From positions 1-45,924 of the forward strand of contig JAQWTI010000047.1 in NCBI GenBank assembly GCA_029242745.1: a DNA stretch of 45,924 nucleotides, given 5' to 3'. The position numbers and the translations under genes are program-made. Source of the stretch: Acidimicrobiales bacterium. GTDB lineage: Bacteria > Actinomycetota > Acidimicrobiia > Acidimicrobiales > MedAcidi-G1. Below, piece after piece: positions 16,113-24,130 of this stretch. Below the pieces are notes generated by a model. The model was not told the DNA's origin. It ran no database searches and saw only the letters and a list, made by a program, of their open reading frames with translations. How positions within the stretch are numbered: position 1 is the stretch's first letter; every line of letters starts with the position of its first letter.

Positions 16113-17324
16113 ATGCGCCGTCTAGCTGTCCTCTCCCTACACACCTCACCGCTGGTCCAGCCTGGATCAGGCGACGGTGGTGGTATGAACGTTTATGTTC
16201 GCGAACTGGCCTTCGCTCTGTCTCAAGCTGGTGGAGGTTCGACGGTTTTTACCCGTCGCACTGACCGCGAAACACCCATGGTGGTGGATGTGGAACCGGG
16301 ATTTCGGGTTGTTCACGTAGACGCCGGTCCGCACGATCTCTCCAAGGAGCAGCTTCCGGGGATAGTCGACGATTTTGCCGATGGTGTGGCCTCCTACCTG
16401 GCGTCACGTCCTGACCATGACGGGCTATTGGCCAACTACTGGTTAAGTGGAGTGGCGGGTCACCGACTTAAGCACGAACTGGACCTACCCCTAATGACCA
16501 TTTTTCACACTCTCGCGCGGGTGAAGGCCGAAACCGGTGATCGGGAACCCCGCCGGCGTATAGAAGCTGAGGCCACGGTGGTCGGTTGCTCGGATCTGAT
16601 GCTGGCCAACAGCTCCGAGGAGCGTCGTCAACTTGTTGACCTGTATGGCGCCGACCCTGCGCGCATCGAGGTTGTTCCACCGGGGGTCGACCATGCCTTC
16701 TTTACTACAGGATCTCAGGCTGTTGCCCGACGGGCCACAGGGCTAGGTGCTGGACCGGTGCTGCTTTTTGCCGGGCGGATCCAACCCCTCAAGGGCGTCG
16801 ATGTAGCCCTAAGAACTCTCGAAGCGTTGAATCGTCCCGAAGCGTGCCTTGTGGTGGTGGGTGGTGCCAGTGGTGCAGAAGGTGAGGTTGAGGAGCAGCG
16901 CCTAAAGGACTTAGCCGTTGCCCACGGCCTAGTTGACCGGGTCCATTTCGTTGCTCCACAGCCGCATCATTCCCTTGCCTACTGGTACCGGGCGGCGGAC
17001 GTGGTTGTTATGCCCAGCCGTTCTGAATCGTTTGGCCTGGTCGCGTTGGAGGCCGCAGCCTGTGGAGTACCAGTTGTGGCGGCCGACGTGGGAGGTTTGC
17101 GGACACTCGTCGACCACGGTCGAACTGGCTATCTGGTTGAGGGCCGTGACCCGGCCGACTACGCCGCAGGGGTGGCTCGTATTCTCGATGACCCGGAACT
17201 GGCTGCTGGGATGGCCTTGGCGGCCGCTGAGCGGTCATGGTCTTACACTTGGTCGGCCACGGCAGCCCGTCTGCGACGCATCTGCGACGACGTCTCGTCG
17301 CGTTCGCTCGTGGATTGTTCCTGA
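16113..17324 (+). CDS. mshA: D-inositol-3-phosphate glycosyltransferase (mycothiol biosynthesis)
   Basis: About 403 residues, GT-B fold, GT4 family. The start LSLHTSPLVQPGSGDGGGMN is the MshA N-terminus, which forms the inositol-phosphate and nucleotide site. The middle has ADPARIEVVPPGVD and FAGRIQPLKGVD. The donor-binding segment SRSESFGLVALEAAACG includes the EX7E motif. MshA transfers GlcNAc from UDP-GlcNAc to 1-L-myo-inositol-1-phosphate, the first step to mycothiol. ATG 16113 is chosen; TTG 16101, overlapping the MoaD stop, is possible. The YbjN gene follows as in Mycobacterium tuberculosis (Rv0486-Rv0487). A related GT4 enzyme cannot be excluded without comparison. Confidence 0.88.
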   Translation: MRRLAVLSLHTSPLVQPGSGDGGGMNVYVRELAFALSQAGGGSTVFTRRTDRETPMVVDVEPGFRVVHVDAGPHDLSKEQLPGIVDDFADGVASYLASRPDHDGLLANYWLSGVAGHRLKHELDLPLMTIFHTLARVKAETGDREPRRRIEAEATVVGCSDLMLANSSEERRQLVDLYGADPARIEVVPPGVDHAFFTTGSQAVARRATGLGAGPVLLFAGRIQPLKGVDVALRTLEALNRPEACLVVVGGASGAEGEVEEQRLKDLAVAHGLVDRVHFVAPQPHHSLAYWYRAADVVVMPSRSESFGLVALEAAACGVPVVAADVGGLRTLVDHGRTGYLVEGRDPADYAAGVARILDDPELAAGMALAAAERSWSYTWSATAARLRRICDDVSSRSLVDCS

Positions 17325-17337
17325 CTGCTACCTAGCC

Positions 17338-17811
17338 GTGTCGGAGCAGTGTTTGCGGCCAGATGAGATCGAGGCTGTCGAGGTCCTCGTCGATAACTGG
17401 CTGGCACGGGCTCTCAATGAGAATCCAATTCTGGTCAACGTGGAGCGCGACTCGGATATGGCTGCCCTTGAGCGCCGCTGGTTCGTGCGGATAGAGGGTG
17501 AGGAGAAAGAGGCCTCAACTATTCGTCTTTGGTTGCGGCAGCGAATGCTTCACCATGAGACGTACGTGCTGCCGGCTCCTGAAGAGAACCACGCCGAGTT
17601 TTACGCCCACCTACTGCGTCGCAATCGAGCAATTGTGGGAGCCACATTTTGCATAGGTGAGGAAGAAGCAGTTTTCCTAGTTGGTGCCATCCCAAGTTCA
17701 ACGGTTGACGAAACTGAATTGGACCGCATCCTCGGAACGGTGTGGGCGGCTGTCGAGCGGTGCTTTAGACCGGCGCTGCGTATCGGTTTTGCGAGTCGGT
17801 TTTGTGAGTGA
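17338..17811 (+). CDS. YbjN-domain protein downstream of mshA
   Basis: A 157-residue protein starting at GTG 17338, 13 bases after mshA. The frame is open further upstream inside mshA but that part is a shadow. Core strands WFVRIEGEEKEASTIRLWLRQRMLHHE and NRAIVGATFCIGEEEAVFLVG show the YbjN-like, type III secretion chaperone-like fold. The final helix (DETELDRILGTVWAAVERCF) is typical. Function is unknown. Its place directly after mshA is conserved in actinobacteria (Rv0487), which suggests a role linked to mycothiol or to envelope stress; that link is inference. Confidence 0.82.
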   Translation: MSEQCLRPDEIEAVEVLVDNWLARALNENPILVNVERDSDMAALERRWFVRIEGEEKEASTIRLWLRQRMLHHETYVLPAPEENHAEFYAHLLRRNRAIVGATFCIGEEEAVFLVGAIPSSTVDETELDRILGTVWAAVERCFRPALRIGFASRFCE

Positions 17812-17904
17812 GTTGGTTGTGATAAACCTTTTTTCCAAGACCTTCGGCGCGACCGCAGCACGACCCGGAACCGGCGGGCAACACGGTGTGGTTCAATCCA
17901 GTAA

Positions 17905-19161
17905 ATGAGCTCCCCAGTCCCAAGGTGGCCAACTCCGTCACCTGCCAACACTGCTCTTGGGCGCAGACCGTCGCGCCTGCTCATATTCTCGGTCACCGCA
18001 TTGGCGCTCCTCAACAACTCTATTCTGATGAGTTCCACGCCAGAAATTCTTCAATCTTTTGGCGAGCCGGTGTCCCGAGCGGGACTGCTCATCGCAGCAG
18101 GCACCGTTACCGGAATCATTGCAGCTCCGGTTATCGGCTTCCTTGCGGATCGCTATGGACGCAAGCGCATCCTCGTACCTTGCCTTCTGGTATTTGGTAC
18201 TTTTGGCAGCCTCGGCGGATTTAGTTCGTCCTTTGAGTGGTTGCTCGTTATTCGGGTTATCCAGGGGCTCGGGTCGGCCGGACTGATCAACCTGGTAGTT
18301 GTCCTCATCGCTGATCACTGGTCGGGGCTCGAGCGGGCCCGCCTTCTAGGCCAGAACGCTGCTGTCATCACCGGTGTCGCCGCTGTCTTTCCGTTTCTTG
18401 GTGGGGTCACCACAGACCTAGTTGGCTGGCGGTGGAACTTCGCCTACTACGGGATGGCGTTGTTGGTCGCTGCCGTTGTGGTTCGCTTCCTTGACGACCC
18501 CTGGGTGGGTCGGTGGGTGCCAGTCGGACGTCAGTTCCGTCTGGCCATTGCCGAAGTTGCTACTCCCGTCAATGCCGTAACCATGGCTCTTGGCGCCCTG
18601 ACCTTCTTCGTGATGTTTGGCCTCTTTTTAACCCTGATTCCGATTCACCTCGATCTGGTATTCGACCTGAACCCCACCAAGCGGGGCCTAGTAGCCGCTA
18701 TACCAGCGCTAACTTCGACGGCAACAGCGCTGACCGTGAGCTGGTTCCGAGCTCGTCTTTCTGTGGGTTTTTTAGTGGCCACTGGTTTAGGGGTCTTTGG
18801 GGCTGCTTTCGTGGCCATGGGCCTCGGTTCGTTGTGGCTCCTAGTGGTAGCGGCTGCCGTTTACGGCCTTGCTGAGGGCCTCATGGTCCCTACATTGCAG
18901 GACTTAGTTGCTGAGAGGGCGCCAGAAGATCTGCGGGGTGTTCTCATGGCTCTCTGGGTTGGCGGCCTCCGGATTGGTCAGACCACCGGGCCGTTGTTCG
19001 TTGGAGCAGCGATCGGATTGTGGTCTACCGGTACTGTCCTGGTGCTGTCTGGAGCAACCACTGGCTTCCTCGCTGTAGCCGTTGCTGTATCCGGTGTTCT
19101 CCCATCGGGACGACCAGTGGGGCTTGAGGTGCCGGGGTCCTCGGCTCATGCAACCGGATAG
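17905..19161 (+). CDS. MFS transporter (DHA1-like)
   Basis: A 418-residue protein with about twelve membrane segments. The motif-A loop GFLADRYGRKRIL lies at residues 78-90. The fifth helix region has GVAAVFPFLGGVTTDLVGWRWNF, resembling motif C of drug:H+ antiporters. The ATG at 17905 comes after a 93-base gap that shows no other feature. The short C-terminal tail after the last helix is cytoplasmic. It is probably an exporter of small molecules; the ligand is unknown. proC follows nine bases later. Confidence 0.85.
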   Translation: MSSPVPRWPTPSPANTALGRRPSRLLIFSVTALALLNNSILMSSTPEILQSFGEPVSRAGLLIAAGTVTGIIAAPVIGFLADRYGRKRILVPCLLVFGTFGSLGGFSSSFEWLLVIRVIQGLGSAGLINLVVVLIADHWSGLERARLLGQNAAVITGVAAVFPFLGGVTTDLVGWRWNFAYYGMALLVAAVVVRFLDDPWVGRWVPVGRQFRLAIAEVATPVNAVTMALGALTFFVMFGLFLTLIPIHLDLVFDLNPTKRGLVAAIPALTSTATALTVSWFRARLSVGFLVATGLGVFGAAFVAMGLGSLWLLVVAAAVYGLAEGLMVPTLQDLVAERAPEDLRGVLMALWVGGLRIGQTTGPLFVGAAIGLWSTGTVLVLSGATTGFLAVAVAVSGVLPSGRPVGLEVPGSSAHATG

Positions 19162-19170
19162 GTTCACATT

Positions 19171-19962
19171 GTGGGTACCAAACTGCAGGTAATCGGTGGG
19201 GGCAAGATGGGTGAGGCCCTTCTTTGTGGCCTCGTTGCTGACGGCTGGGCAGCCACTGGAGAACTCCACGTCGTCGAACCTGATGAAAGCCGCCGTGATG
19301 TGCTGGCTGAATCCCTTCCGGGTGTCTCTGTTGGCGTGTTGGCTGTCTCTGGTGCAGACACCTTGATTGCCGTGAAACCCCATCTGGTAGTTGACGTTTG
19401 TATCGGACTAGCGGAGATAGGTGTGCCTCGAGTGCTGTCCATCGCGGCAGGCGTGACTACGGCAGCCATGGAGGCGGTTTTGGGTGCAGATGTACCCGTT
19501 GTACGAGTCATGCCCAACACTCCATCGCTGGTTGGCCAAGGTGCAGCCGCTGTTGCCGGGGGCAGTGTGGTCTCCTCTGGAGACCTTGACTGGGCAGCAG
19601 GAATCCTGAGAGCAGTTGGTGAGGTCGTGGTAGTTGACGAGTCGCTGCTAGATGCCGTAACTGGATTGTCTGGCTCAGGTCCGGCGTACGTGTTTCTGCT
19701 TGCAGAGGCCCTGATCGATGCGGGAGTAGCTGAGGGTCTTCCCGCTGATGTAGCCGTAGCCCTCACCGAGCAGACACTGCTGGGTGCGGCCACCCTCTTG
19801 AAGGCGTCAGAAGAGCCACCAGCCGTACTTCGGGAAAACGTCACTTCAAAGGGGGGAACCACTGCGGCCGGGCTTGCCGTGTTCGAGGCAGCCGAGTTCC
19901 GTGGTCTGGTAGCCGATGTGGTTGCCGCAGCCGCTGCCCGGTCGCGTGAACTGGGCGCTTGA
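19171..19962 (+). CDS. proC: Pyrroline-5-carboxylate reductase
   Basis: A 263-residue two-domain protein. The Rossmann start VIGGGKMGEALLCGL (residues 7-21) binds NAD(P)H. AVKPHLV lies near 70 and VVRVMPNTPSLVGQGAAAV near 108-126. The C-terminal helical dimer domain carries the P5CR signature LSGSGPAYVFLLAEALIDAGVAEGL near 166-190 and ENVTSKGGTTAAGL near 226-239. It reduces delta-1-pyrroline-5-carboxylate to L-proline, the last step of proline synthesis. Start is GTG 19171. The DUF62 gene starts at or just after its stop, and proC near hem genes is an actinobacterial arrangement. Confidence 0.92.
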   Translation: MGTKLQVIGGGKMGEALLCGLVADGWAATGELHVVEPDESRRDVLAESLPGVSVGVLAVSGADTLIAVKPHLVVDVCIGLAEIGVPRVLSIAAGVTTAAMEAVLGADVPVVRVMPNTPSLVGQGAAAVAGGSVVSSGDLDWAAGILRAVGEVVVVDESLLDAVTGLSGSGPAYVFLLAEALIDAGVAEGLPADVAVALTEQTLLGAATLLKASEEPPAVLRENVTSKGGTTAAGLAVFEAAEFRGLVADVVAAAAARSRELGA

Positions 19963-19973
19963 TCAGGCATCCC

Positions 19974-20879
19974 ATGGGTGAGCGATACCAAACCGTTTCT
20001 TTTCTCTCGGATTACGGCACCGATGACGAGTTCGTCGGTGTAGTTCATTCTGTGCTGGCGTCCGTAGCGCCCCATGTTCGAATAGTTGATGTAACACACA
20101 GAATCGCCGCCCATGATGTGCGGGCCGGCGGTCTGGCCCTGGCCCGTAGCGCCCAGTACCTCTGCGCTGGTGTAGTGCTTGCTGTAGTTGATCCCGGCGC
20201 AGGCACTGCTCGGCGGCGGATAGCCGTTGAAGTGGGTGGTGGCCAGTCGGTTCTCGTTGGTCCCGACAACGGCTTACTTGCTCCAGCTGTAGCCATGGTG
20301 GGTGGCGCCGACCGGGCTATTTCGCTGACTGATCCCACTTGGCATATTCCATCTCAGGGCACGACAGACGATGGGCGTGATGTGTTTGCCCCGGTAGCTG
20401 CGCATCTGGCCTGCGGTATCGACCTCGCGGAACTGGGTGAGGAAATCGACCCAAACAGCTTGCTGCCCGCTGTGGTGTCAGCGTCTGCTTTGGAGCCTGA
20501 CGGGCTCCACGCCGAGGTCTGGTGGATCGATCGGTTTGGCAACGTTCAGCTCAACGCTGGCCCTGAAGATCTTGACGAGTTGGCTAGGGATTCGTTGTCC
20601 GAGCGCTTCCGGGTTCGCATAGCTGACCGGGTGCTCCCGGCCCGGAGGGTCACCGCCTTTGACGAGGTGGAGCCGGGGGGTCTCGGCCTACTCGTAGATT
20701 CAGCGGGTTTAGTTTCACTGGTGATGTGTCGGATGTCTGCGGCCGACGACTTGGGTCTGAGACCATCGGACTCAGTGGTTGTGGAGGCGTCTGAAGGCAT
20801 ACCGGCTGTTGGTGCAGTCACGCCGGTGAGTCTCGGTGTCCGCCCGTCGGTTGACGTGGCTCCTGAGGAGGAGTCCTGA
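19974..20879 (+). CDS. DUF62 / S-adenosyl-L-methionine hydroxide adenosyltransferase-like protein
   Basis: About 301 residues from ATG 19974; a TTG at 19959 overlapping the proC stop is possible. The opening SFLSDYGTDDEFVGVVHSVL and the loop VVDPGAGTARR (Asp73, Arg80) match DUF62 SAM hydrolases, relatives of the fluorinase and chlorinase. GPDNGLL near 96-102 and WIDRFGNVQLN near 187 also fit. The family usually splits SAM with water into adenosine and methionine using an Asp-Arg-His triad. Here the 'FHGRD' histidine position reads D-D-G-R-D (Asp133), so the His appears to be lost. Its stop overlaps the start of a 29-residue peptide. Confidence 0.85.
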   Translation: MGERYQTVSFLSDYGTDDEFVGVVHSVLASVAPHVRIVDVTHRIAAHDVRAGGLALARSAQYLCAGVVLAVVDPGAGTARRRIAVEVGGGQSVLVGPDNGLLAPAVAMVGGADRAISLTDPTWHIPSQGTTDDGRDVFAPVAAHLACGIDLAELGEEIDPNSLLPAVVSASALEPDGLHAEVWWIDRFGNVQLNAGPEDLDELARDSLSERFRVRIADRVLPARRVTAFDEVEPGGLGLLVDSAGLVSLVMCRMSAADDLGLRPSDSVVVEASEGIPAVGAVTPVSLGVRPSVDVAPEEES

Positions 20880-20968
20880 TGCGCCCAGGGACGACGATTG
20901 TTACCGCGCTGCTTCTGATGGGAATACTTGGTGCGGCGGTTGTGCAGTTCGTTCTATTGATTGATTGA
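20879..20968 (+). CDS. Small single-span membrane peptide (29 residues)
   Basis: A very short frame starting at ATG 20879, overlapping the DUF62 stop (TGATG). It is preceded by an unusually strong ribosome site GAGGAGGAG (20866-20874). The peptide starts with MRPGTT and then is almost wholly hydrophobic (IVTALLLMGILGAAVVQFVLLI), ending in Asp. The positive N-terminus and about 21 apolar residues predict one membrane helix. The ribosome site, coupling and clean composition support translation. No family is recognised. It could regulate or anchor a neighbour, but there is no direct evidence. Confidence 0.6.
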   Translation: MRPGTTIVTALLLMGILGAAVVQFVLLID

Positions 20969-21080
20969 TCCCCTGGTCTTGGTTTGTCAGACGGGTTTCA
21001 GACCAGCTGATCTCAGAGGGTGGCGGATTATTGGAGGGTGGTGCCATATAGGCCCGCATACGAGCGCGTAGTTTTGGACT

Positions 21081-21779
21081 ATGGCTCTGGCCGGGAACTC
21101 AGGTCAGAACTCGGGGAACGGTTTTGCCGAACCTATTCCCGAGGCCACGGTGGCCCGTCTCCCGGTCTACTTACGCGGCTTGGTTGAGCTTGCCGAAACT
21201 GGCCAAGCCACCGTGTCTTCAGTTGAATTGGCGGACCTTGCTGGAGTCAACGCCTCCAACGTCCGCAAGGACCTCTCTTACCTCCACGCACACGGCACGC
21301 GCGGCGTCGGCTATCAGGTTGAGCATTTGATCGGGGAGATCAGTTTTGCGCTGGGTGGTAGCGCCCCGAGTCCGGTTGTAATAGTCGGGATAGGAAACCT
21401 TGGCCGAGCGCTGAGTAGATATGACGGTTTTTTGGCTGGTGGGTTTCCGGTTGTGGGCTTGGTCGACGTCGACCCGTTGGTGGTGGGAAGACACATCGGG
21501 GGCCAAGTCGTGCGGCCTGTTGAGGAGTTGGCTGCCGTCATCAGCGAATCAGGGTGCACGGTGGGCATTATTGCTACGCCTGCCGCTGCGGCGCAGGAGG
21601 CCGCTCGTCACCTAGTGGCTTCGGGTATCCGCTCAATACTTAACTTCGCCCCAGCGGTAGTCCAAGTACCTGATCACATTGGTCTCCGCCAAGTCGATCT
21701 GGCAACCGAGTTGCAGATCCTCGGCTATCACCAGCATCGTCGTATGGGTAAAAGCGTTCACGCCCGGGTTGCTAGGTGA
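21081..21779 (+). CDS. rex: Redox-sensing transcriptional repressor Rex
   Basis: A 232-residue Rex. The N-terminal winged helix (residues about 20-85) has LPVYLRGLVEL and the recognition region LAGVNASNVRKDLSYL near 53-68. The Rossmann domain holds VIVGIGNLGRAL (residues 100-111), followed by VGLVDVDP and the C-terminal domain-swapped helix VDLATELQILGYHQHRR. Rex releases DNA when NADH is high and so adjusts respiration genes. Targets in actinobacteria include cytochrome, NADH dehydrogenase and heme genes. hemA lies 175 bases downstream, and a Rex-like box stands before the cytochrome operon at 31224. Confidence 0.92.
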   Translation: MALAGNSGQNSGNGFAEPIPEATVARLPVYLRGLVELAETGQATVSSVELADLAGVNASNVRKDLSYLHAHGTRGVGYQVEHLIGEISFALGGSAPSPVVIVGIGNLGRALSRYDGFLAGGFPVVGLVDVDPLVVGRHIGGQVVRPVEELAAVISESGCTVGIIATPAAAAQEAARHLVASGIRSILNFAPAVVQVPDHIGLRQVDLATELQILGYHQHRRMGKSVHARVAR

Positions 21780-21860
21780 ATCACGCCATTAGGGGTTGGA
21801 ATAAGGCCCTGTAATCGGGAATGCTGGGTCCATCGGCGCTAACGTTCTACGTCGACCACC

Positions 21861-21904
21861 TGCCCTGCATATCCGCCTAATTATCTGCCCCATATATCCG
21901 CCTA
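21861..21904. repeat. Two imperfect 19-base direct repeats upstream of hemA
   Basis: Copy 1 (21861-21879) reads TGCCCTGCATATCCGCCTA and copy 2 (21886-21904) reads TGCCCCATATATCCGCCTA. They match at 16 of 19 positions, including an exact 11-base core ATATCCGCCTA, with a 25-base period. A TAATTAT stretch lies between them (21878-21884) and could be part of a -10 box. The pair sits 50-93 bases upstream of the hemA start within a 174-base gap. The layout suits a tandem binding site for a regulator of heme synthesis; the regulator is unknown. Confidence 0.5.
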
Positions 21905-21953
21905 CTGGCACTGCGGAACTCCGCTCGTGTCAGAGAAACTGGAGTAGCGACCT

Positions 21954-23213
21954 TTGTCGGTCGTAGCCGTTGGCCTGAATCACCGGACCGCCCCTCTCGA
22001 CTTGCTCGAGCGGATGACGGTTCCCGCGTCCCGATTGCCTAAGGCGTTGGCTGATCTGACGTCGCGAGAGAACATCACCGAGGCTGTCGTGCTCTCGACG
22101 TGCAACCGAATAGAGGTCTATGCCTTCGCCGAGCGGTTCCATGGGGCGTATCAAGACATCCGGAATTTCTTTGCCGAGGTTTCCCATGTGACCCCCGAGG
22201 ATTTCTCAGATCATCTTGTGGGCCTATTTGACGGTGATGCGGCTCGCCATCTTTTCTCTGTGGCCTCCGGCCTTGATTCAGCAGTTCTGGGAGAGCATGA
22301 GATCCTTGGCCAAGTTCGTGCGGCCTGGGAGACGGCGGCTACTGAGGGTGCCGTAGGACCGGTTCTCAACCCATTGTTCCGCCATGCGTTGGAGGTTGGC
22401 AAACGTGTCCGTACGGATACGGCTATTTCCCGCAATATCACCTCGGTATCGCAGGCTGCGGTGGCGATGGCCAGTGATCGGCTCGGCACGCTAGAAGGCC
22501 GTCAGGTCATGGTGGTGGGGGCTGGTGAAATGGGTGAGGGACTAGCCCGTGCCCTCCACGGTGGTGGTGTGGCTTCGGTCCTGGTGGCCAACCGCACTTG
22601 GGAGCGTGCTGTGGATGTGGCTCAAAGACTAGGAGGCACCCCGGTACGCCTCGACGATCTACCCCGACTCCTTCCGGAGGTAGACGTCCTCCTGACTTCG
22701 ACTGGTGCTTCAGCGGTCATTCTTGAACATGGTGACCTAGCCTCGGTGGTCGGTGAGCGCGAGGGTCGGGAACTACTGGTCGTCGATATAGCGGTGCCTC
22801 GAGACGTGGATCCTGCGGCTGGTGAGATTGACGGTTTGACACTGCTGGACATGGACGACCTCAAGGCATTCGCTGAAGCTGGTATTCGCGAACGCCAACG
22901 CGAGGTCACAGCGGTGCAGACCATCGTTGACATGGAACTGGATCGGTATGTCGGTGAGTCGACCGCTCGCTCAGTAGCGCCGCTTGTGGCCAATCTGCGC
23001 AGTCGTGGTGACGAGGTTCGAAAGAGTGAATTGGAACGCCTAGGTTCCCGATTGGGTGATCTCACCGACCGTCAACAGGCGGCTGTGGAGGCTCTGGCGG
23101 CCGGCATTATTGGCAAACTCTTACACGAGCCGACCGTTCGGATGAAGGACGCCGCCGGTACCGCTCGTGGTGAGCGTCTGGCCGAAGCCCTGCGCGACCT
23201 GTTCGACCTCTAG
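21954..23213 (+). CDS. hemA: Glutamyl-tRNA reductase
   Basis: A 419-residue HemA. The start is TTG 21954, with GGAG nine bases upstream and the family opening VVAVGLNHRTAPLDLLERM. The catalytic cysteine is Cys50 in LSTCNRIEVYAF. SAVLGEHEILGQVRAAW near 105-121 and the NADPH motif VVGAGEMGEGLARAL near 183-197 follow, with ANRTWERA next. A long C-terminal helix serves dimerisation. The enzyme reduces glutamyl-tRNA(Glu) to glutamate-1-semialdehyde, the first committed step of C5 heme synthesis. It begins the hemACDBL operon; hemC starts eight bases after its stop. Confidence 0.95.
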   Translation: MSVVAVGLNHRTAPLDLLERMTVPASRLPKALADLTSRENITEAVVLSTCNRIEVYAFAERFHGAYQDIRNFFAEVSHVTPEDFSDHLVGLFDGDAARHLFSVASGLDSAVLGEHEILGQVRAAWETAATEGAVGPVLNPLFRHALEVGKRVRTDTAISRNITSVSQAAVAMASDRLGTLEGRQVMVVGAGEMGEGLARALHGGGVASVLVANRTWERAVDVAQRLGGTPVRLDDLPRLLPEVDVLLTSTGASAVILEHGDLASVVGEREGRELLVVDIAVPRDVDPAAGEIDGLTLLDMDDLKAFAEAGIRERQREVTAVQTIVDMELDRYVGESTARSVAPLVANLRSRGDEVRKSELERLGSRLGDLTDRQQAAVEALAAGIIGKLLHEPTVRMKDAAGTARGERLAEALRDLFDL

Positions 23214-23221
23214 AGGTCGAC

Positions 23222-24130
23222 GTGCACATCCGTGCGGCGACTCGGGGCAGTGTGCTGGCACGCTGGCAGGCTGCGCGAATCGCCGATTTGATCGGTGCCG
23301 CTAGGCCGGAAACCACGGTGGAAATTGTGGTTGTCGAGACCACTGGTGATCGAGATCTTGCCACGCCACTCGAGCAGATGGGCGGGCACGGGGTATTCGT
23401 CAAGGAGGTACAGGCTGCCGTGCTCGATGGTCGGGCCGACGTAGCTGTCCACTCGGCTAAGGATCTGCCGGCCGTGACTCCCGAGGGCCTCATGTTGGCT
23501 GCTGTGCCTGAACGAGCAGATCCACGGGACGCCATAGTGGGCCACCGGTGGGAGGCATTGGCCGAGGGCGCCACAGTGGCGACCGGGTCGATTCGTCGTC
23601 GGGCACACCTTGGCTATCTCCGTCCTGACCTGGTCTTCAAGGGTCTCCGGGGGAACATCGGTACCCGGTTGTTGGCACTCGAAGGGCCGACCCGCGTGGA
23701 CGCCATCGTTGTGGCTGCTGCTGCCCTCGACCGTTTAGATTTGGCGCCCACGGTCCTGGACCGTCTTGATCCTTCCGTGCTGCTTCCGCAGGTGGGTCAG
23801 GGTGCACTTGCAGTGGAGTGCCGCGCCAGCGACGCTGACGTGAACGGATTACTGGCCGCAATAGATGATCCAGTAGCCCACCGGGCTGTGGCTGCTGAAA
23901 GGGCGTTCCTCTCTGAACTAGGGGCTGGATGCGATCTACCGGTGGCCGCCTATGCCGTGCTCCCCGATGGCCTCCATGGTGACCTTCACTTGACTGGATC
24001 AGTGTCATCCAACGATGGCACAATTCTGCTGCGCGAAGAGCGCGTCGGTTCCGATGGGCCAAGAATGGGCCGTACAGTTGCCCGGTTCCTCCTGGATGAT
24101 CAGGGTGGAGCCTCCCTGTTGGCCCGGTGA
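23222..24130 (+). CDS. hemC: Porphobilinogen deaminase (hydroxymethylbilane synthase)
   Basis: A 302-residue protein from GTG 23222. The opening IRAATRGSVLARWQA is typical. The catalytic Asp81 lies in HSAKDLPAVTP. TGSIRRRAHL (residues 121-130) supplies the arginines that bind pyrrole carboxylates, and LRGNIGTRL follows. The dipyrromethane cofactor cysteine is Cys237 in LGAGCDLPVAAY. It joins four porphobilinogen units into hydroxymethylbilane. Its stop overlaps the hemD GTG by four bases, so translation is coupled. Confidence 0.95.
   Translation: MHIRAATRGSVLARWQAARIADLIGAARPETTVEIVVVETTGDRDLATPLEQMGGHGVFVKEVQAAVLDGRADVAVHSAKDLPAVTPEGLMLAAVPERADPRDAIVGHRWEALAEGATVATGSIRRRAHLGYLRPDLVFKGLRGNIGTRLLALEGPTRVDAIVVAAAALDRLDLAPTVLDRLDPSVLLPQVGQGALAVECRASDADVNGLLAAIDDPVAHRAVAAERAFLSELGAGCDLPVAAYAVLPDGLHGDLHLTGSVSSNDGTILLREERVGSDGPRMGRTVARFLLDDQGGASLLAR

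Noticed and set aside
19164-20114. 316-codon minus-strand frame opposite proC and the DUF62 gene
   Set aside because: Antisense shadow: Ser/Thr/Ala/Pro-rich, typical of the reverse frame of a GC-rich gene; proC motifs on the plus strand are clear.
20973-21006. Inverted repeat CTGGTCT...AGACCAG upstream of rex, considered as a terminator or Rex operator
   Set aside because: The 20-base loop is long, no T-run follows, and the sequence does not match the Rex box.
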